This document shows positions 49,628 to 60,181 of a DNA stretch of 64,000 bases, piece after piece. Made by a program: the position numbers and the translations under genes. How positions within the stretch are numbered: the first letter of the stretch is position 1; each line of letters begins with the position of its first letter. This DNA comes from Hansfordia pulvinata (Eukaryota > Ascomycota > Sordariomycetes > Xylariales). The notes beneath the pieces are model-generated. The model ran no database searches, was not told where the DNA came from, and saw only the letters and a program-made list of their open reading frames with translations. The stretch is from the NCBI GenBank assembly GCA_006538405.1, contig BJKQ01000002.1, positions 496,001-560,000 of the forward strand, in the 5' to 3' direction.

Positions 49628-51402
49628 GGTTAGCAATCCTGATCGTGACGGGCTGCTTGGCAGATGAAAGGTGTTTTGCAGTGATGCTGGATCCGGAAGT
49701 GATTGTTGTCGTTGCAGTTGTTGTTGCAATCGTTATTGTTTACGTTGATGGTTCCATCCATGTTGCCGCAAATTGAAGACTCTGCAGGCCAGGCTGACTA
49801 CGGACATCAGAGTTTATCCACGCCTGAAAGCCCTGCGCTGAAGGTTCTACCCCCAGTCGTCGTCGCCATTTCGCTCCATCTCCCGCTCGGGCTCGCTGCC
49901 GTCCCAGCAACGTCCGATAGCAACCGCGCTGTCCTCGAATTTGTGACGGAAGGCAGGTGTCAAGACTCTGGTGGGCAATGCGGCTGCGGCTCATCCGCCC
50001 CTCCCGGGCCTTCCAGGCACATGTCAACTTGGAATAACCTTGATGAATCACCCAAGGACAGAAGCCGATACTCTTGCAGCACGAACAATGCCGGCTTTAG
50101 GTTGAGCATCACATGGGCTGCGCGCGTCGGGCTTACTTGGGGAGGCCGGACAATGCAGGAGTGTTCGTCACTATGAGCAAACTCTACACTGGACGACCCC
50201 TTCGCGTCTTTGGCCACCGTCCCACTACCGGCCCACGAGTGCCGACCATCAAGTCCCGCACTCTGGAAAGCCCCGTCGACGGAACCTCAGGCTTATCGCC
50301 GCCGGTACCACCAATGTCTGCCGATGCCTTTCTTATTTGTTGCCCTCGCAGTCGTCACTGCACCTCGACCTCTGGCAGCGGCAAAGAGAAAGACGTAGGA
50401 CACGCCAGACGGGAAGCGGGTGAAGGTCGGCCTTTGAACGCCAAGCATTTGAATAGAGGCTCTGACTTGCCTTCTCTTGGCCACGTTAAACTCGGAACTT
50501 GCAAACACGAACTCAGGGGTGGTGAAAGCCGCCAGGGTGGTAAATTTCAGCGGGACCGAAGCCCGCGGCTTGACGGGCCCTGCGCCTTGACTTGAGCGGT
50601 GCGAAGCCGGCCTGCTAGTCGACCGGCCCTTCGGTATCGGTCCTCCCGGGTGCCCTGAGTGAGCGGACCTGGGGCTCGGATATGCACCGAGCTATTAATA
50701 GATGTATGTATTAACGATAATGATTCTATGTACTAGTAGGCATCAAGCGCATGAAACATCTAGTTCGAGCCACAGCCATCTTATTCTTTGCCTTTGCGCC
50801 ATCGTCGTGCCCCGGGACTCATGCAAAGCATGGCAATCAAAATGGGCATCACACGGCGTCCATCAGACGACCTAGGGCGAGGCGCGGGCATGCGAGCCGC
50901 CTACGTTTCGGCACTTCTGCCCCTGATTTCGGAAAATCCGTGTGAACAGGGGAAGCAGAAATACAAATTGGGACCATAGGTAGGCGCTGATATGCCTTAG
51001 GTACGGAATCGTCCATGTATCTCTCAGAGCAGATCCTGGGAACGGACGGAGCCAGTCGACCCATGCCATGTTAGGTTTACCCAATCCTGCATACTGCATA
51101 CGGGGGCCGAGCAACTGAGCTTTGGCTGCAGTCGGCACACCAGACGCCTCCTTCATAAACATTGCAAGCTTCTCGTCACAGCGAGCGCTGGCCTTGCACT
51201 TACTCCCCCGGGCCCGATTTGTCTATTGTCATTGTTTCTGCCCAGACGCCACATCGCTTCGCGGGACAGCTGGCCCCTCTCCTTGCTCCAGCATCGCCAC
51301 CTGGACTTTTATCCCTTTTCTTCTTCTTTTATGCCGCCCTTCCCATTCACGGCCTGAGGAAAGAGAAGAAAAGGAAAAAGAGCAAGACTTCCTCTCTCGA
51401 CA
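49628..51402. other. Divergent region between FAD monooxygenase and P450
   Basis: No gene supported; a plus-strand frame around 50113-50595 has no domain. The arrangement allows shared control of the two oxygenases. No zinc-cluster binding pair stood out by eye. Confidence 0.5.
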
Positions 51403-52366
51403 ATGCAGACACTGACACTGGTGGTGCTAGCCGGGGCCATCGCGACAGTGCTAATCGCCCGGGTATGGAGCCGGTTCCGCGAGATGAACGGCCCGAGAAA
51501 GGTGCCGGGGCCGCTGCTGCTGCCGTACATTGGGCGGATCCACGACCTGCCCATCAGCTTCATGTGGCTCAAGCTGGACGAGTGGGGCAAGGAGCACGGC
51601 GGTGACCGGGGCTTCTACTACACGGAGATGCTGGGCGCCAAGTTCCTCGTCGTGACGGACGAGGCGATCGCCGAGGAGCTGCTGGTGAAGAAGGCGAAAT
51701 ACAACTCGGACCGGCCCGTCATCCGGTCCCTTTTCGACTCGAAGAGCACCCACGGGTCCGGCGAGTATCTCCCCTTGATGGGGAGGAATCGTGAGTCCAT
51801 TTCTTGGTTCTTCTTGCTTTTTTCTTCCCGTCTCCCTCTCTTCCCTCCTCGCCCTCATGGCATCTTGACGACGACGACGACGACGACGACGACCCCCACG
51901 CGCTAACGCCAGGGTTTTCCTTTCATCGTTAGAATATTGGTCGCGGCAGCGTCGGCTCACCCACTCGTACCTGACCGAGGCCTCCAACGCCCAGTACCAC
52001 GGCGTGATGGACCACGAGGTGAAGCGGTGGCTGGCCCGGCTGATCCACGACCCGGACGGCTTCCTCCTGCACCTGGAGGACATGGCGTCCAAGATCATGT
52101 GCCGGCTGACGTGGGACGAGCCCGAGGTCAGCGAGTACTGCACCGGTAGTGCCTGGGGCCTGCTGACCCAGATGTCGCCCGCGGGGCCCATCACCAACGT
52201 CCTGACGCCCCTCTGGCACCTGCCCGGGCCCGTCAACCCGTGGAAGACGGCGGAGACGCGGCGCCACGCCGAGCAGCAGGCCTGGTGGCTGGAGCGCCTC
52301 GAGGGCGTGCGCGAGCGCATGCGCCGGGGCCGCCAGAGGCCGTGCTTCACGCGCAAGCTGCTCGAG

Positions 52367-52405
<39 letters not shown>

Positions 52406-53548
52406 GGGAAGAAGAAGGGGGGCGGCTGCGACGGCGGCGGCGGCGGCGGGGTCTACAGCGACCACGAGGCCTCGAGCGTCCTGGGCATGATGGCGCTGGT
52501 CGGCATCTTCACCATCGCGGGCCCGCTGTCGTACTGGCACGTCGCCATGGTGCACCACCCGGAGTGGCAGAGGCGGATCCAGGACGAGATCGACCGCGTG
52601 TGCGGCTCGAGGCCTCCCGCGCTCGACGACGCGCCCCGCCTGCCCGTGCTGCGGGCCTGCATCAAGGAGACGATGCGGTGGAAGCCCAACGTTCCCTCAG
52701 GCAAGTACTCTCGCCTTTTGCGTTCCAAGTTCCTGATTGTTCCGTCTGGGAGAAACGAAGAAGGAGGAAATATCGAGGACGAGGCAGAAAGGAGACCATC
52801 CGCTAATACAATACGGGGAATCTACAGGAGTGGCGCATGAGATGGAGGCGGACGACATCTTCCACGGCTATCATTTGGAAAAGGGCACGCGGATACTGCC
52901 TCTGGACTGGTGCGTGCGAACTCGGGGCCCTTCCCCATCAACCACTCCCCCCTTCCCCCTTTCCACTTTTCTGCTGTCTCTATGGAGTGAGTACAGACTA
53001 ACGCGCACGCACCCCGGCGTCAACGAAACAGGGCCTTCCTCCGAAACCCGGACAAGTACCCCGAGCCGGAGCAGTTCCGGCCGGAGCGGTGGCTCGAGCC
53101 GGGGTGGCCGACGTACCAGGAGCCGCTGACGCAGTTCCCGACGATCAAGGGCCTGTCGTCATTCGGGTGGGGCCAGCGGCAGTGCCTGGGGATGAGCCTG
53201 ACGCAGGACGAGCTGCTGCTGGCGTGCGGGGCGCTGGCGTGGTGCTTCGACCTGGGGCGCAAGCGGGACCCGGCCACGGGGGCCGAGCTGCCCGTGCCCC
53301 TGGACAAGTCCAACTCGCTGCTCATCATCAAGCCGGACCCGTTCCAGATGAGCTTCGCGCCGCGCAGCGAGGCGCGCAGGGCGCTGGCCCTGGCGCTGTG
53401 GGAGCGGTCGAGCGGGGAGTTTGAGCGGGAGAAGGCCGAGTTCCTGGAGAGGGCCGACAGGGCTGAGAGGGAGGCGGCGACGGCGGCGGCGACGGCGGCG
53501 GCGGCGGTGGTGGCGGGAGAACGGAGGGAGGAGGAAGCGCGTCCTTGA
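51403..53548 (+). CDS. Cytochrome P450 monooxygenase
   Basis: Microsomal haem-thiolate oxygenase. Exons are 51403-51790, 51933-52700, 52828-52909 and 53032-53548; the product is 584 residues. It has an N-terminal membrane anchor (about 3-22) and a Pro-rich hinge (GPRKVPGPLLLPYIGR). ExxR (KETMRW) is near 375, PERF-like FRPERW follows, and the haem loop is FGWGQRQCLGM with Cys about 464. The I-helix (about 315-330) reads FTIAGPLSY and lacks the usual acid-Thr pair of AGxDT. Intron 2 has a GC donor (AG|GCAAGT...ACAG), and the join gives PSGVAHEMEADD. A poly-Gln/Gly insert (about 243-272) and an Ala/Glu-rich tail (about 540-584) are extra to the family. It resembles fungal pathway P450s of the O-methylsterigmatocystin-oxidoreductase type; the substrate is unknown. 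Confidence 0.9.
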
Positions 53549-55029
53549 AGGGGAGCCTTGTTGGGCGCTGTATTATCATTACAACTCGCGCGTGTGTATA
53601 CGTCCGCATTCAGGCCTTTGGCTCGGAGGACGGTAATAGCCTTTAGAACGTAGGCTCTTCTCGGTGTGCGTTACCGACGTGTGCCTACTGCCCAGCAGTT
53701 GGTGGGCTGTGCCTGAGATGAAGCGACTATAGAGGAAGCCGGCGACGATGCTCAATATTGCTTCACGGGATGGGGCTTTTTTTTTTAAGTACTCGGTCCA
53801 CAAGTGAGTGAATACCATTACACCTTTGAAGATTCTCCGGGCCGGTTCTAGACGGGTGCAAAACCGAGACGCATCAACGCAGAAGTGTCTGTTACTTGTA
53901 GCCTTGGCCTTGGACTTGGCTGTTTTCTCAACCCTCTCCCCCAAGAGCTTACTGCTTACGTCCTACCGAGATTGGAGATTCGTGGAGATAGGTATAGCGC
54001 CAGTGTATCTGTAGGGCATCCGCGGGAAGCCAGGGCTCTCGGGCAGAAGTTGAAAGTCGACTCGGTCGTACGACCATGGCTGTCAGCAGAGGGCCCGACT
54101 TCTCCTGGTCTTTGACCTCCGGGCGTCCCTCCTCTTTCCTACTCTCACACCCCTTTTCTCTCTCGCCTCCTTTCTCGGGGAGGGAGCCCAAGCCAGGGCG
54201 TTCATGTCCATTGATGTCTTGAAGAGTCGCGTCTGCATATGCGCCGGCTGTTCACATCATCATGCGGCACAGCAACTGAACATTACATTAGGTCAAGTAG
54301 CAAGCAGCCGTGGAATTTGAGTTTATGCAGAAGTCAAATCGCGGCCCTTCACCAGCCGAAGTGGCCACGCAAAGTCTATACGCTCCGAGCCTCATCAGAG
54401 TGATGTCGACCGCAGACGGCTCTTCCAAATGGTTTTCAAGAAATACATGTAGGCAATGCATGCTGACGACACAAGGTTGAGGCAGTGCCCGCAGAAGACA
54501 TCACCAGCCGCGGGCCATCCATGGACACTATATATGCGCGCCTGCCAGTCGCGCAAAACCTGCAGCAGCACCCGATCCGGAGCCCTTCGAGCATAGCATA
54601 GCATAGTTCCCACATAGACGCGACTGGAGAGTTCGGAAAGGGCACGGGGGGCCTCCAATCATTAATATTCAACATCTGCAAAGCCGGGACCTGGTGTTCA
54701 GGTAGGCAGGACCGCGAGAGGAGAACAACCACAGACCAGACCAGACCGGAGACCAACGGAGACCCCCGAAGAAACGAAGACAAGCCTAATACCAACACGC
54801 ACATATACACAGACTGAGCAACGCCGCCCCTTGGAGGCCTCGCCACTCTCACCACGCACATACACCGCACACCGCACATCACACACAAACACACAAACAC
54901 ACAAACACACAAACACACAAACACACAAACACAAGCACAAACACACACACACACATACATACATACACATACAAGCAACACGACACCGAAAGCCCCCGCA
55001 GACTTGAGCAATCCACCAGATCAGCAACG
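53549..55029. other. Intergenic, no gene seen
   Basis: Contains the P450 3' flank and the upstream region of the DUF1772 gene. The final 150 bases are a CA-rich repeat leader. No family-like frames. Confidence 0.5.
54880..54970. repeat. (CA)/(ACACAAAC)n repeat
   Basis: Tandem ACAC and ACACAAAC units, then CATA units, ending about 60 bases before the DUF1772 start codon. It is probably part of the transcribed leader. Confidence 0.85.
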
Positions 55030-55771
55030 ATGCTCTCACTCCCGGAGATTGTCGTGGGCGTCACCATCGGGTTCTCCTTCATCTTACTCGGTAAGGCCCC
55101 GTTCTCCCCTCCCCTCCCCTCCCACCCTTGATTCTCATGAGCCCGCGAAAGCGTAACTTGGCAAGACAATAAACCTGACGACCGAAAAAACAGGAAACGC
55201 CATCACCCAGACCTTCATGGGCGTCCCCGTCCTGCTGGTCGACTTCCCCGCGCCGGGCACGCCCGAGCACCGCGCGCGCGCGCGCCTGCTGGGCCGCCAG
55301 TGGCCCGTCTTCTGGAGCGTGGGCAACGTCTTCTTCCGGCCCATCAGCACGCTGGGCATCTTTGGCTACGGGTACGCCGCCTACTCTGCTGCCTCTGCCG
55401 CCACCGCTTCCGTCGCCGCCAGTAGTGATACCGCCTCCTCTTCCCCTTCTACCGCTGCGACAACAACAACAACACTCGGCGGAGACTGGAGGCTCTACGC
55501 CCTCTGCGCGGCGGCCCACCTGGTCACGGTCGCGCACTCGGCGGCCAACCTGCAGCCGCTCAACGAGAGGCTGGCGGCGCTGGCCGGCGACGACAACCCC
55601 AAGAAGAGCAGCTGCCCCCGCGCCCGCGCCGCCGCCGACTCGGACTCGGAGCGCGCCGAGTGGCTCGCCCGCCGCTGGATCCGCTACAACGCCGTGCGCA
55701 TGGTCACGCCCGCCGTCGCCGGGAGCGTCGCGCTGTGGCAGGTCCTCGCCGGCCGGCCGGTGAGCGCTTGA
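55030..55771 (+). CDS. DUF1772 / anthrone-oxygenase-like membrane protein
   Basis: Small integral membrane protein. DUF1772 includes the anthrone oxygenases of aromatic polyketide pathways, which convert anthrones to anthraquinones without an obvious cofactor; many other members are uncharacterised. Exon 1 (55030-55090) encodes the first membrane helix (MLSLPEIVVGVTIGFSFILL). A 103-nt intron (phase 1) leads to exon 2 (55194-55771), which opens with GNAITQTFMGVPVLLVDF. The product is 212 residues with four likely membrane segments. The family-typical Asn-x-x-Arg near the last helix is present in YNAVRMVTP. A Ser/Thr-rich loop (about 95-120) is less conserved. It neighbours a P450 upstream and a possible SnoaL-like gene convergently downstream, a context that suits a tailoring role. 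Confidence 0.78.
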
Positions 55772-56290
55772 TGATTTGGATGAGGGAGTTGGGGCTTTTT
55801 GGTTTTGCACTTTTTCTGGGTTTCCCCCTTTTTTCTTTTTTTTCTTTCCATTATTCTTCCGTCTTGGTTGGTTGGCAGAGATTCGATGCGAGAAGAGGGC
55901 GTTTCCAGCAGGGGGGTTTTGGGTTATGAGTCTCGGATTGGTTTTTTGTATCCAGGGGAGATGGACGGCTTCTAAAGAGAGACGTGATAGAAGAATGGCA
56001 TGCGGCGGGGAGTCACGAAGAGATGGACAAGACTGGAAACGCGGCTGCTTGGTTGATAATTATTTAACTCCTAACACAGACACTCATTCTTTAACGATTC
56101 AGCAAACAAACACGCCCCTGACCCTAGCCCTGTTGACGGGCGGCATGTGCCATCCGTACCGGTTGCCGTGACGCCGTCCCCAACTCCCAAGCTCTTTTGT
56201 TCCTACTTATCCATTCCTAACGATGCTTCTTCTTCAAACGACGAACCCGGAAGCAGAAGCGGCCTCTTCACCCAGAGCCCACGGGGGCCG
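55772..56290. other. Convergent spacer, no gene seen
   Basis: Short region between the stop codons of the DUF1772 gene (+) and the possible SnoaL-like gene (-), with T-rich stretches near 55830-55860. Confidence 0.5.
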
Positions 56291-56944
56291 TCAGCGGTCC
56301 TCCTCTCCCTGGCCCTGTCCCTTGTCCTCTCCCTCGTCGCCGCCATCCGCCCACTCCCGCAGGGCCCCCTTGAGCCACTGCGCCTTGTAGCTGTCCACGA
56401 ACTCGGTGATCTCGACGACCGCGCTACTCTCGGCGTCCATCTGCACGATGAGCATGCACTCGTGCGTCCAGCGCCGACCTCCCAAGAAGCCACCACTACC
56501 ATCATCACCATCACCATCACCATCCCCGGCGCCGCCCGGGGTGGCGGCGAACACGCCCTCCATGACGGCCTGCAGCGCCCACCGGCGCGCGGGCACGTCG
56601 CGCACCGACCGCGCGACGCGCAGGCGGAACTCGGCGAAGACGGCGAAGACGGCGGCCGCGCGGGCCCGGAACGCGTCCAGGTCCAGCGGGGAGGGCGGCG
56701 GGCCCGGGTCCTCGCACGCGGCCAGGAACTCGGCCGCCGTCATGGTAGAGGCCTTCTCGCGGGCCGATCTGAAGCTCACGCTCGAGGGCAGGAGGCTGTA
56801 GCCGAAGGGGGAGGAGGAGGGAGAGGTGCTGCCGCAGCGGAGGGACTCGGCCAGCCGCTCGGCCGAGCCGCTGCTCCAGCCGGCCACCAGCCGGTCCACG
56901 GTGGCCTGCTGCTTCTGCGCGGCGCGCTGGTACCAGTCTTCCAT
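56291..56944 (-). CDS. Hypothetical protein, possibly SnoaL/NTF2-like
   Basis: Intronless, 217 codons, ATG 56944 (MEDWYQRAAQKQQATVDRLV). An NTF2-like fold is suggested by the layout. Helices at the N-terminus (DRLVAGW) and an Ala/Arg-rich helix (ARAAAVFAVFAEFRLRVA) are followed by C-terminal strands (WTHECMLIVQMDAES, AVVEITEFVDSYKAQWL). Fungal SnoaL-like proteins have the same pattern of 'ecvmivtmd...kIveitEFvDS'. A Gly/Asp-rich loop and a very acidic tail are specific to this protein. SnoaL-like proteins include polyketide cyclases and many of unknown role, so the assignment is tentative. Its promoter is shared divergently with the NmrA-like gene. Confidence 0.62.
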   Translation of the reverse strand: MEDWYQRAAQKQQATVDRLVAGWSSGSAERLAESLRCGSTSPSSSPFGYSLLPSSVSFRSAREKASTMTAAEFLAACEDPGPPPSPLDLDAFRARAAAVFAVFAEFRLRVARSVRDVPARRWALQAVMEGVFAATPGGAGDGDGDGDDGSGGFLGGRRWTHECMLIVQMDAESSAVVEITEFVDSYKAQWLKGALREWADGGDEGEDKGQGQGEEDR

Positions 56945-57035
56945 GCCGGGTGGGGTTTTTTTTTTGTTATCTGTTTCTTTTTCTTGTTCTTTTTTGTTTT
57001 TCTACCCCTCCTTTATTGTTCTGATGGGGGGGCTG

Positions 57036-57070
<35 letters not shown>

Positions 57071-57932
57071 CGGATTTTTCTTTCGTCGCGTTTTGTGAGT
57101 CGAGGGCTGTTGGGGCTTCGGATCTCCTCAGAGAAAATGCTGCCCGGGATGGTCGTGGCTAGGTAGAATCGCGTCTGTCTGGCAACCGTCGGGGCGGAGA
57201 GGGGGATCAAGGGCGAGGAATAGGGCCCGAGAGCAGACAGGTGATGCTGAGAGCGCGGACGTAGAGCTCCTATTAACAGTCGCAATCCCAATGCCGAGCC
57301 TGCGTCCTTCCCTGCTTGCGTTCCTGCTCCCCGGCATGAAAGCAAGCAGCGGGCGTCGTAATCCCATGCGCTGCAGAGTCGGAGGGCGCAGGAGAAGCGC
57401 GGAGAGTGCCTCCCGACAACCCCCCTCTCCCCTATCTGCGCAGAACATACACGGGTAATCGCGGGCAACTTGTTTTCTTGTAAACACACACCCTCCCCCC
57501 TCTTTCCGGCTTGGAATGCGCGCGCCGCGACGCACGAGCAAGGCGAGCGATGCCTGCCTCACATGTGCCCCCGGGCACTCCGGTACCCGACATGCAGCCA
57601 CGCTCAAGCTTGTCGAGCATGACGGCCAAAGTGTAAAATGGGCAAGAAAGGGGACAGGCAAGGCAAGTCGATGATTGCGGTCGGCGGACCAGGGGGCACT
57701 CTCCGCTTGCCCGATTGTCCACTTAAGCCGCAACCCGCATCGGAACCCCTCTGGGCTGGTTTCCTCCCTCTTCTAACCACCTGTTTTCCCTTTGACTACA
57801 GCTCTATCCCCCGGAACTGTAGCTCTAGATCATCAACACAAACAAATCCCCAAACAGACACAGAATGGACGGCACCGACTCCACGGTGCCATCACCTTCC
57901 ACACCCTCTACCGGGAGCGAGACCACCCCGTC
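56945..57932. other. Divergent promoter of the possible SnoaL-like and NmrA-like genes
   Basis: About 1 kb with a TG repeat (57039-57066) and T-rich stretches near the left gene. The right gene is preceded by a CA-rich leader. No gene is supported. Confidence 0.5.
57039..57066. repeat. (TG)n microsatellite
   Basis: About fourteen TG units in the shared promoter. Confidence 0.9.
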
Positions 57933-59600
57933 ATGGCCTCAGCCGCGGCCCAGGCCCCGGCCTCGGCCTCGGCCCTCCCCGGCCCGGACCCGTACTCCCC
58001 CCGGCACAGCACCGCGAGCACCAACAGCAGCGCCGCCGACAGCGGCAGCAGCTTCGCGCTGAGCAGCGCCCTCAGCGACCCGCTGCGGCCGCGCCCCGCC
58101 CGCCTGCGGAGGAAGGGCTGGCGCTGCTCGCCGACGATGGGCGGCTCGCGCGTCCTGCGCAAGGGGATCCTGGTGGTGGGCGCCACGGGCCAGCAGGGCG
58201 GGGCGGTCGTCCGGGCGCTGCTGGCCCTGGAGCGCGACGACTACGCCGTGTTCGGGCTGACGCGGGACGCGGGCGGCGCGCGGGCGCAAGGGCTCGCCGC
58301 CGAGAGCCGGGGCCGGGTCCGCCTGGTCGAGGGGGACCTGGCGGACCCGGCGGCCGTGTTCGACCGGGTGGCGGCTCTGGTGCGGGCCGAGCGGGAGGCG
58401 GAGGCCACCACCGCCGGCGACAAGAGGGGAAACGACGAGGACGGCGGCGGCAGCGGCGGCGTCAAGAGCGACAGCGGCGTTAAGAGCGACAGCGGCGTCG
58501 AGAACGATGGCTCCGTCGAGAACGATGGCTCCGTCGAGAACGACAGCTCCGCCAAGAACGACAGCTACGTCAAGAACGCCAGCAACTTGGACGGGGACAG
58601 AGACATGAACAGCGACCGGAACAGCATCAGGAGCAAGGCCAGCAGCGGCAGCGGCGGCAGCGCCGAGGACGACAACAGCAACAACAAGGACCGCGCCGAC
58701 GGCGGCCCGGACATCTGGGGCGTGTTCATGGTGCTGGGCTCGAACAACCAGGAGATGCCGGCCGAGGTGGAGGTGGCGCAGGGCAAGGGGCTGATCGACG
58801 AGTGCATCCTGCGCGGGGTGCGGTGCCTGGTGTACAGCAGCGTGGAGCGGGGCGGGGACGAGGCGTCGTGGGCGAACCCGACCACCGTGGGCCATTTCCG
58901 ACCGAAGCTCGAGGTCGAGCGCCACCTGCGGGCGCGGACGGAGGACCCGCTGGCCCCGGGTTACCGCATGAGCTGGACGGTGCTGCGGCCCGTGGCGTTC
59001 ATGGACAACCTGGAGCCGAGCTTCCAGACCAAGGTGTTTGTGTCGGCGCTGCGGAACTGGCTGGGCGGGCCCAGCGGCGGGAGTGACGGCGGCGGCGGCG
59101 GCGGGAGTGACGGCGGCGGAAGCGGCGGCGGAAGGGGAAAAACGCTGCAGTGGGTGGCGGTGCGGGACGTGGGCATCTTCGCGTCCAAGGTGTTCATGGA
59201 CCCGCGGCGGTGGGACCGGGAGGCCAAGGGGCTGGCGGGGGACGAGATGACGGTCGGGCAGCTGGAGGCGCTGTTCCGCAGCGCGACGACGTTCGACATT
59301 GGCGGCGCCCCCTGGCCCTGCGGCGCCCTGCTGACGTGCCTTGTGGGCGAGCTGGCCGACATGCTGGGCTGGTTCGCGCGCGAGGGCTACCGGGCCGACA
59401 TTGCGGCGCGCCGCAGGGAGCACCCGGGCCTGATGACGCTGCAGGACTGGCTGCTCGAGACGCGCCGCTTCGAGATTGCGACGCGCGCCCGCCGGGCGTA
59501 CCGGGAGCCCGGCTTCACGTTTCGACAGACGGGCGGGATGTCAGTCATCTCTGGTGGTAGTGGTAGTGGTGGTGGTGGTGGTGGTGATGGGAGTGGATGA
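57933..59600 (+). CDS. NmrA-like NAD(P)-binding protein with large low-complexity insert
   Basis: NmrA-like proteins have an extended-SDR Rossmann fold and often act as redox sensors or regulators; NmrA itself represses the nitrogen GATA factor AreA. ATG 57933 (MASAAAQAPAS) is the first in-frame ATG; the intronless product is 555 residues. The dinucleotide loop GATGQQGG is at 83-90 and VRLVEGDLADPAAVFDRV follows near 130. Strand FMVLGSNNQEMPAEV, VYSSVERGGDEASW and WTVLRPVAFMDNL match the family core. An insert of about 100 residues (about 155-265) with imperfect repeats of SDSGVK / ENDGSVEN breaks the fold between the third and fourth strands. A Gly/Ser-rich insert lies near 385-405. The classical catalytic Tyr-x-x-x-Lys is not evident, which suits a regulator. 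Confidence 0.82.
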   Translation: MASAAAQAPASASALPGPDPYSPRHSTASTNSSAADSGSSFALSSALSDPLRPRPARLRRKGWRCSPTMGGSRVLRKGILVVGATGQQGGAVVRALLALERDDYAVFGLTRDAGGARAQGLAAESRGRVRLVEGDLADPAAVFDRVAALVRAEREAEATTAGDKRGNDEDGGGSGGVKSDSGVKSDSGVENDGSVENDGSVENDSSAKNDSYVKNASNLDGDRDMNSDRNSIRSKASSGSGGSAEDDNSNNKDRADGGPDIWGVFMVLGSNNQEMPAEVEVAQGKGLIDECILRGVRCLVYSSVERGGDEASWANPTTVGHFRPKLEVERHLRARTEDPLAPGYRMSWTVLRPVAFMDNLEPSFQTKVFVSALRNWLGGPSGGSDGGGGGGSDGGGSGGGRGKTLQWVAVRDVGIFASKVFMDPRRWDREAKGLAGDEMTVGQLEALFRSATTFDIGGAPWPCGALLTCLVGELADMLGWFAREGYRADIAARRREHPGLMTLQDWLLETRRFEIATRARRAYREPGFTFRQTGGMSVISGGSGSGGGGGGDGSG

Positions 59601-60181
59601 GGGTGGGTGTTTCAGTGGGAGAGGGGGTTTTTGGTAAATCACTGTCCAGGATAAACGGTAGACAGCAGCGACGAAGTGACGAGACAAGGCAAGGCGGGCA
59701 AAAAGAAAAGGTAAAAGAGAGAAAAAGAAATTGACAGCGTGGTGTGCTTCTCGGCCGGGTTTCTTGGAGCGGAGACGTCGTTCCGGATTCCAGTCGAGCT
59801 CGGTATCTTTGACTGGCAGACCGGCAGAACGGTAAAGCGGACAGTTGTTGACAGGAGGTTGGTAGAGTAGAAACACAAGATACATACATGAGTTTGGTTT
59901 AGACCTTGCCGTCTTTTTCCGCATGTGCACTCACCCACCTGGCCACCATTACATGTCACATGATGTCCTTATCTTTCGCTTCGTGGCACGTATCACTTCA
60001 ATTACATGTACCCTTGTCGGGCTCCGATCCATTTGACCGGTTTGAATGGCTTGGTTATGTGCATACCCAACGTACTTGACATTGACATCCCGTGATGTCC
60101 AGTACATGTACGTACTTGGTGTATGCAGGTAAGCAGCACCTGCACAGTACTCGAGGTGCGTACCGTACATGATGTGTCCCC
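59601..60181. other. Convergent spacer, no gene seen
   Basis: Between the 3' ends of the NmrA-like gene and the zinc-cluster gene. A Thr/His-like low-complexity translation near its left end is a shadow of the GGT repeats. Confidence 0.5.

Noticed and set aside
54880..54970. Regular repeats resembling a CRISPR array
   Set aside because: Units are 2-8 bases without unique spacers, so this is a microsatellite; the genome is eukaryotic.
57939..59423. 494-codon minus-strand frame opposite the NmrA-like gene
   Set aside because: Val/Ala/His-rich low-complexity antisense shadow of a GC3-rich gene.
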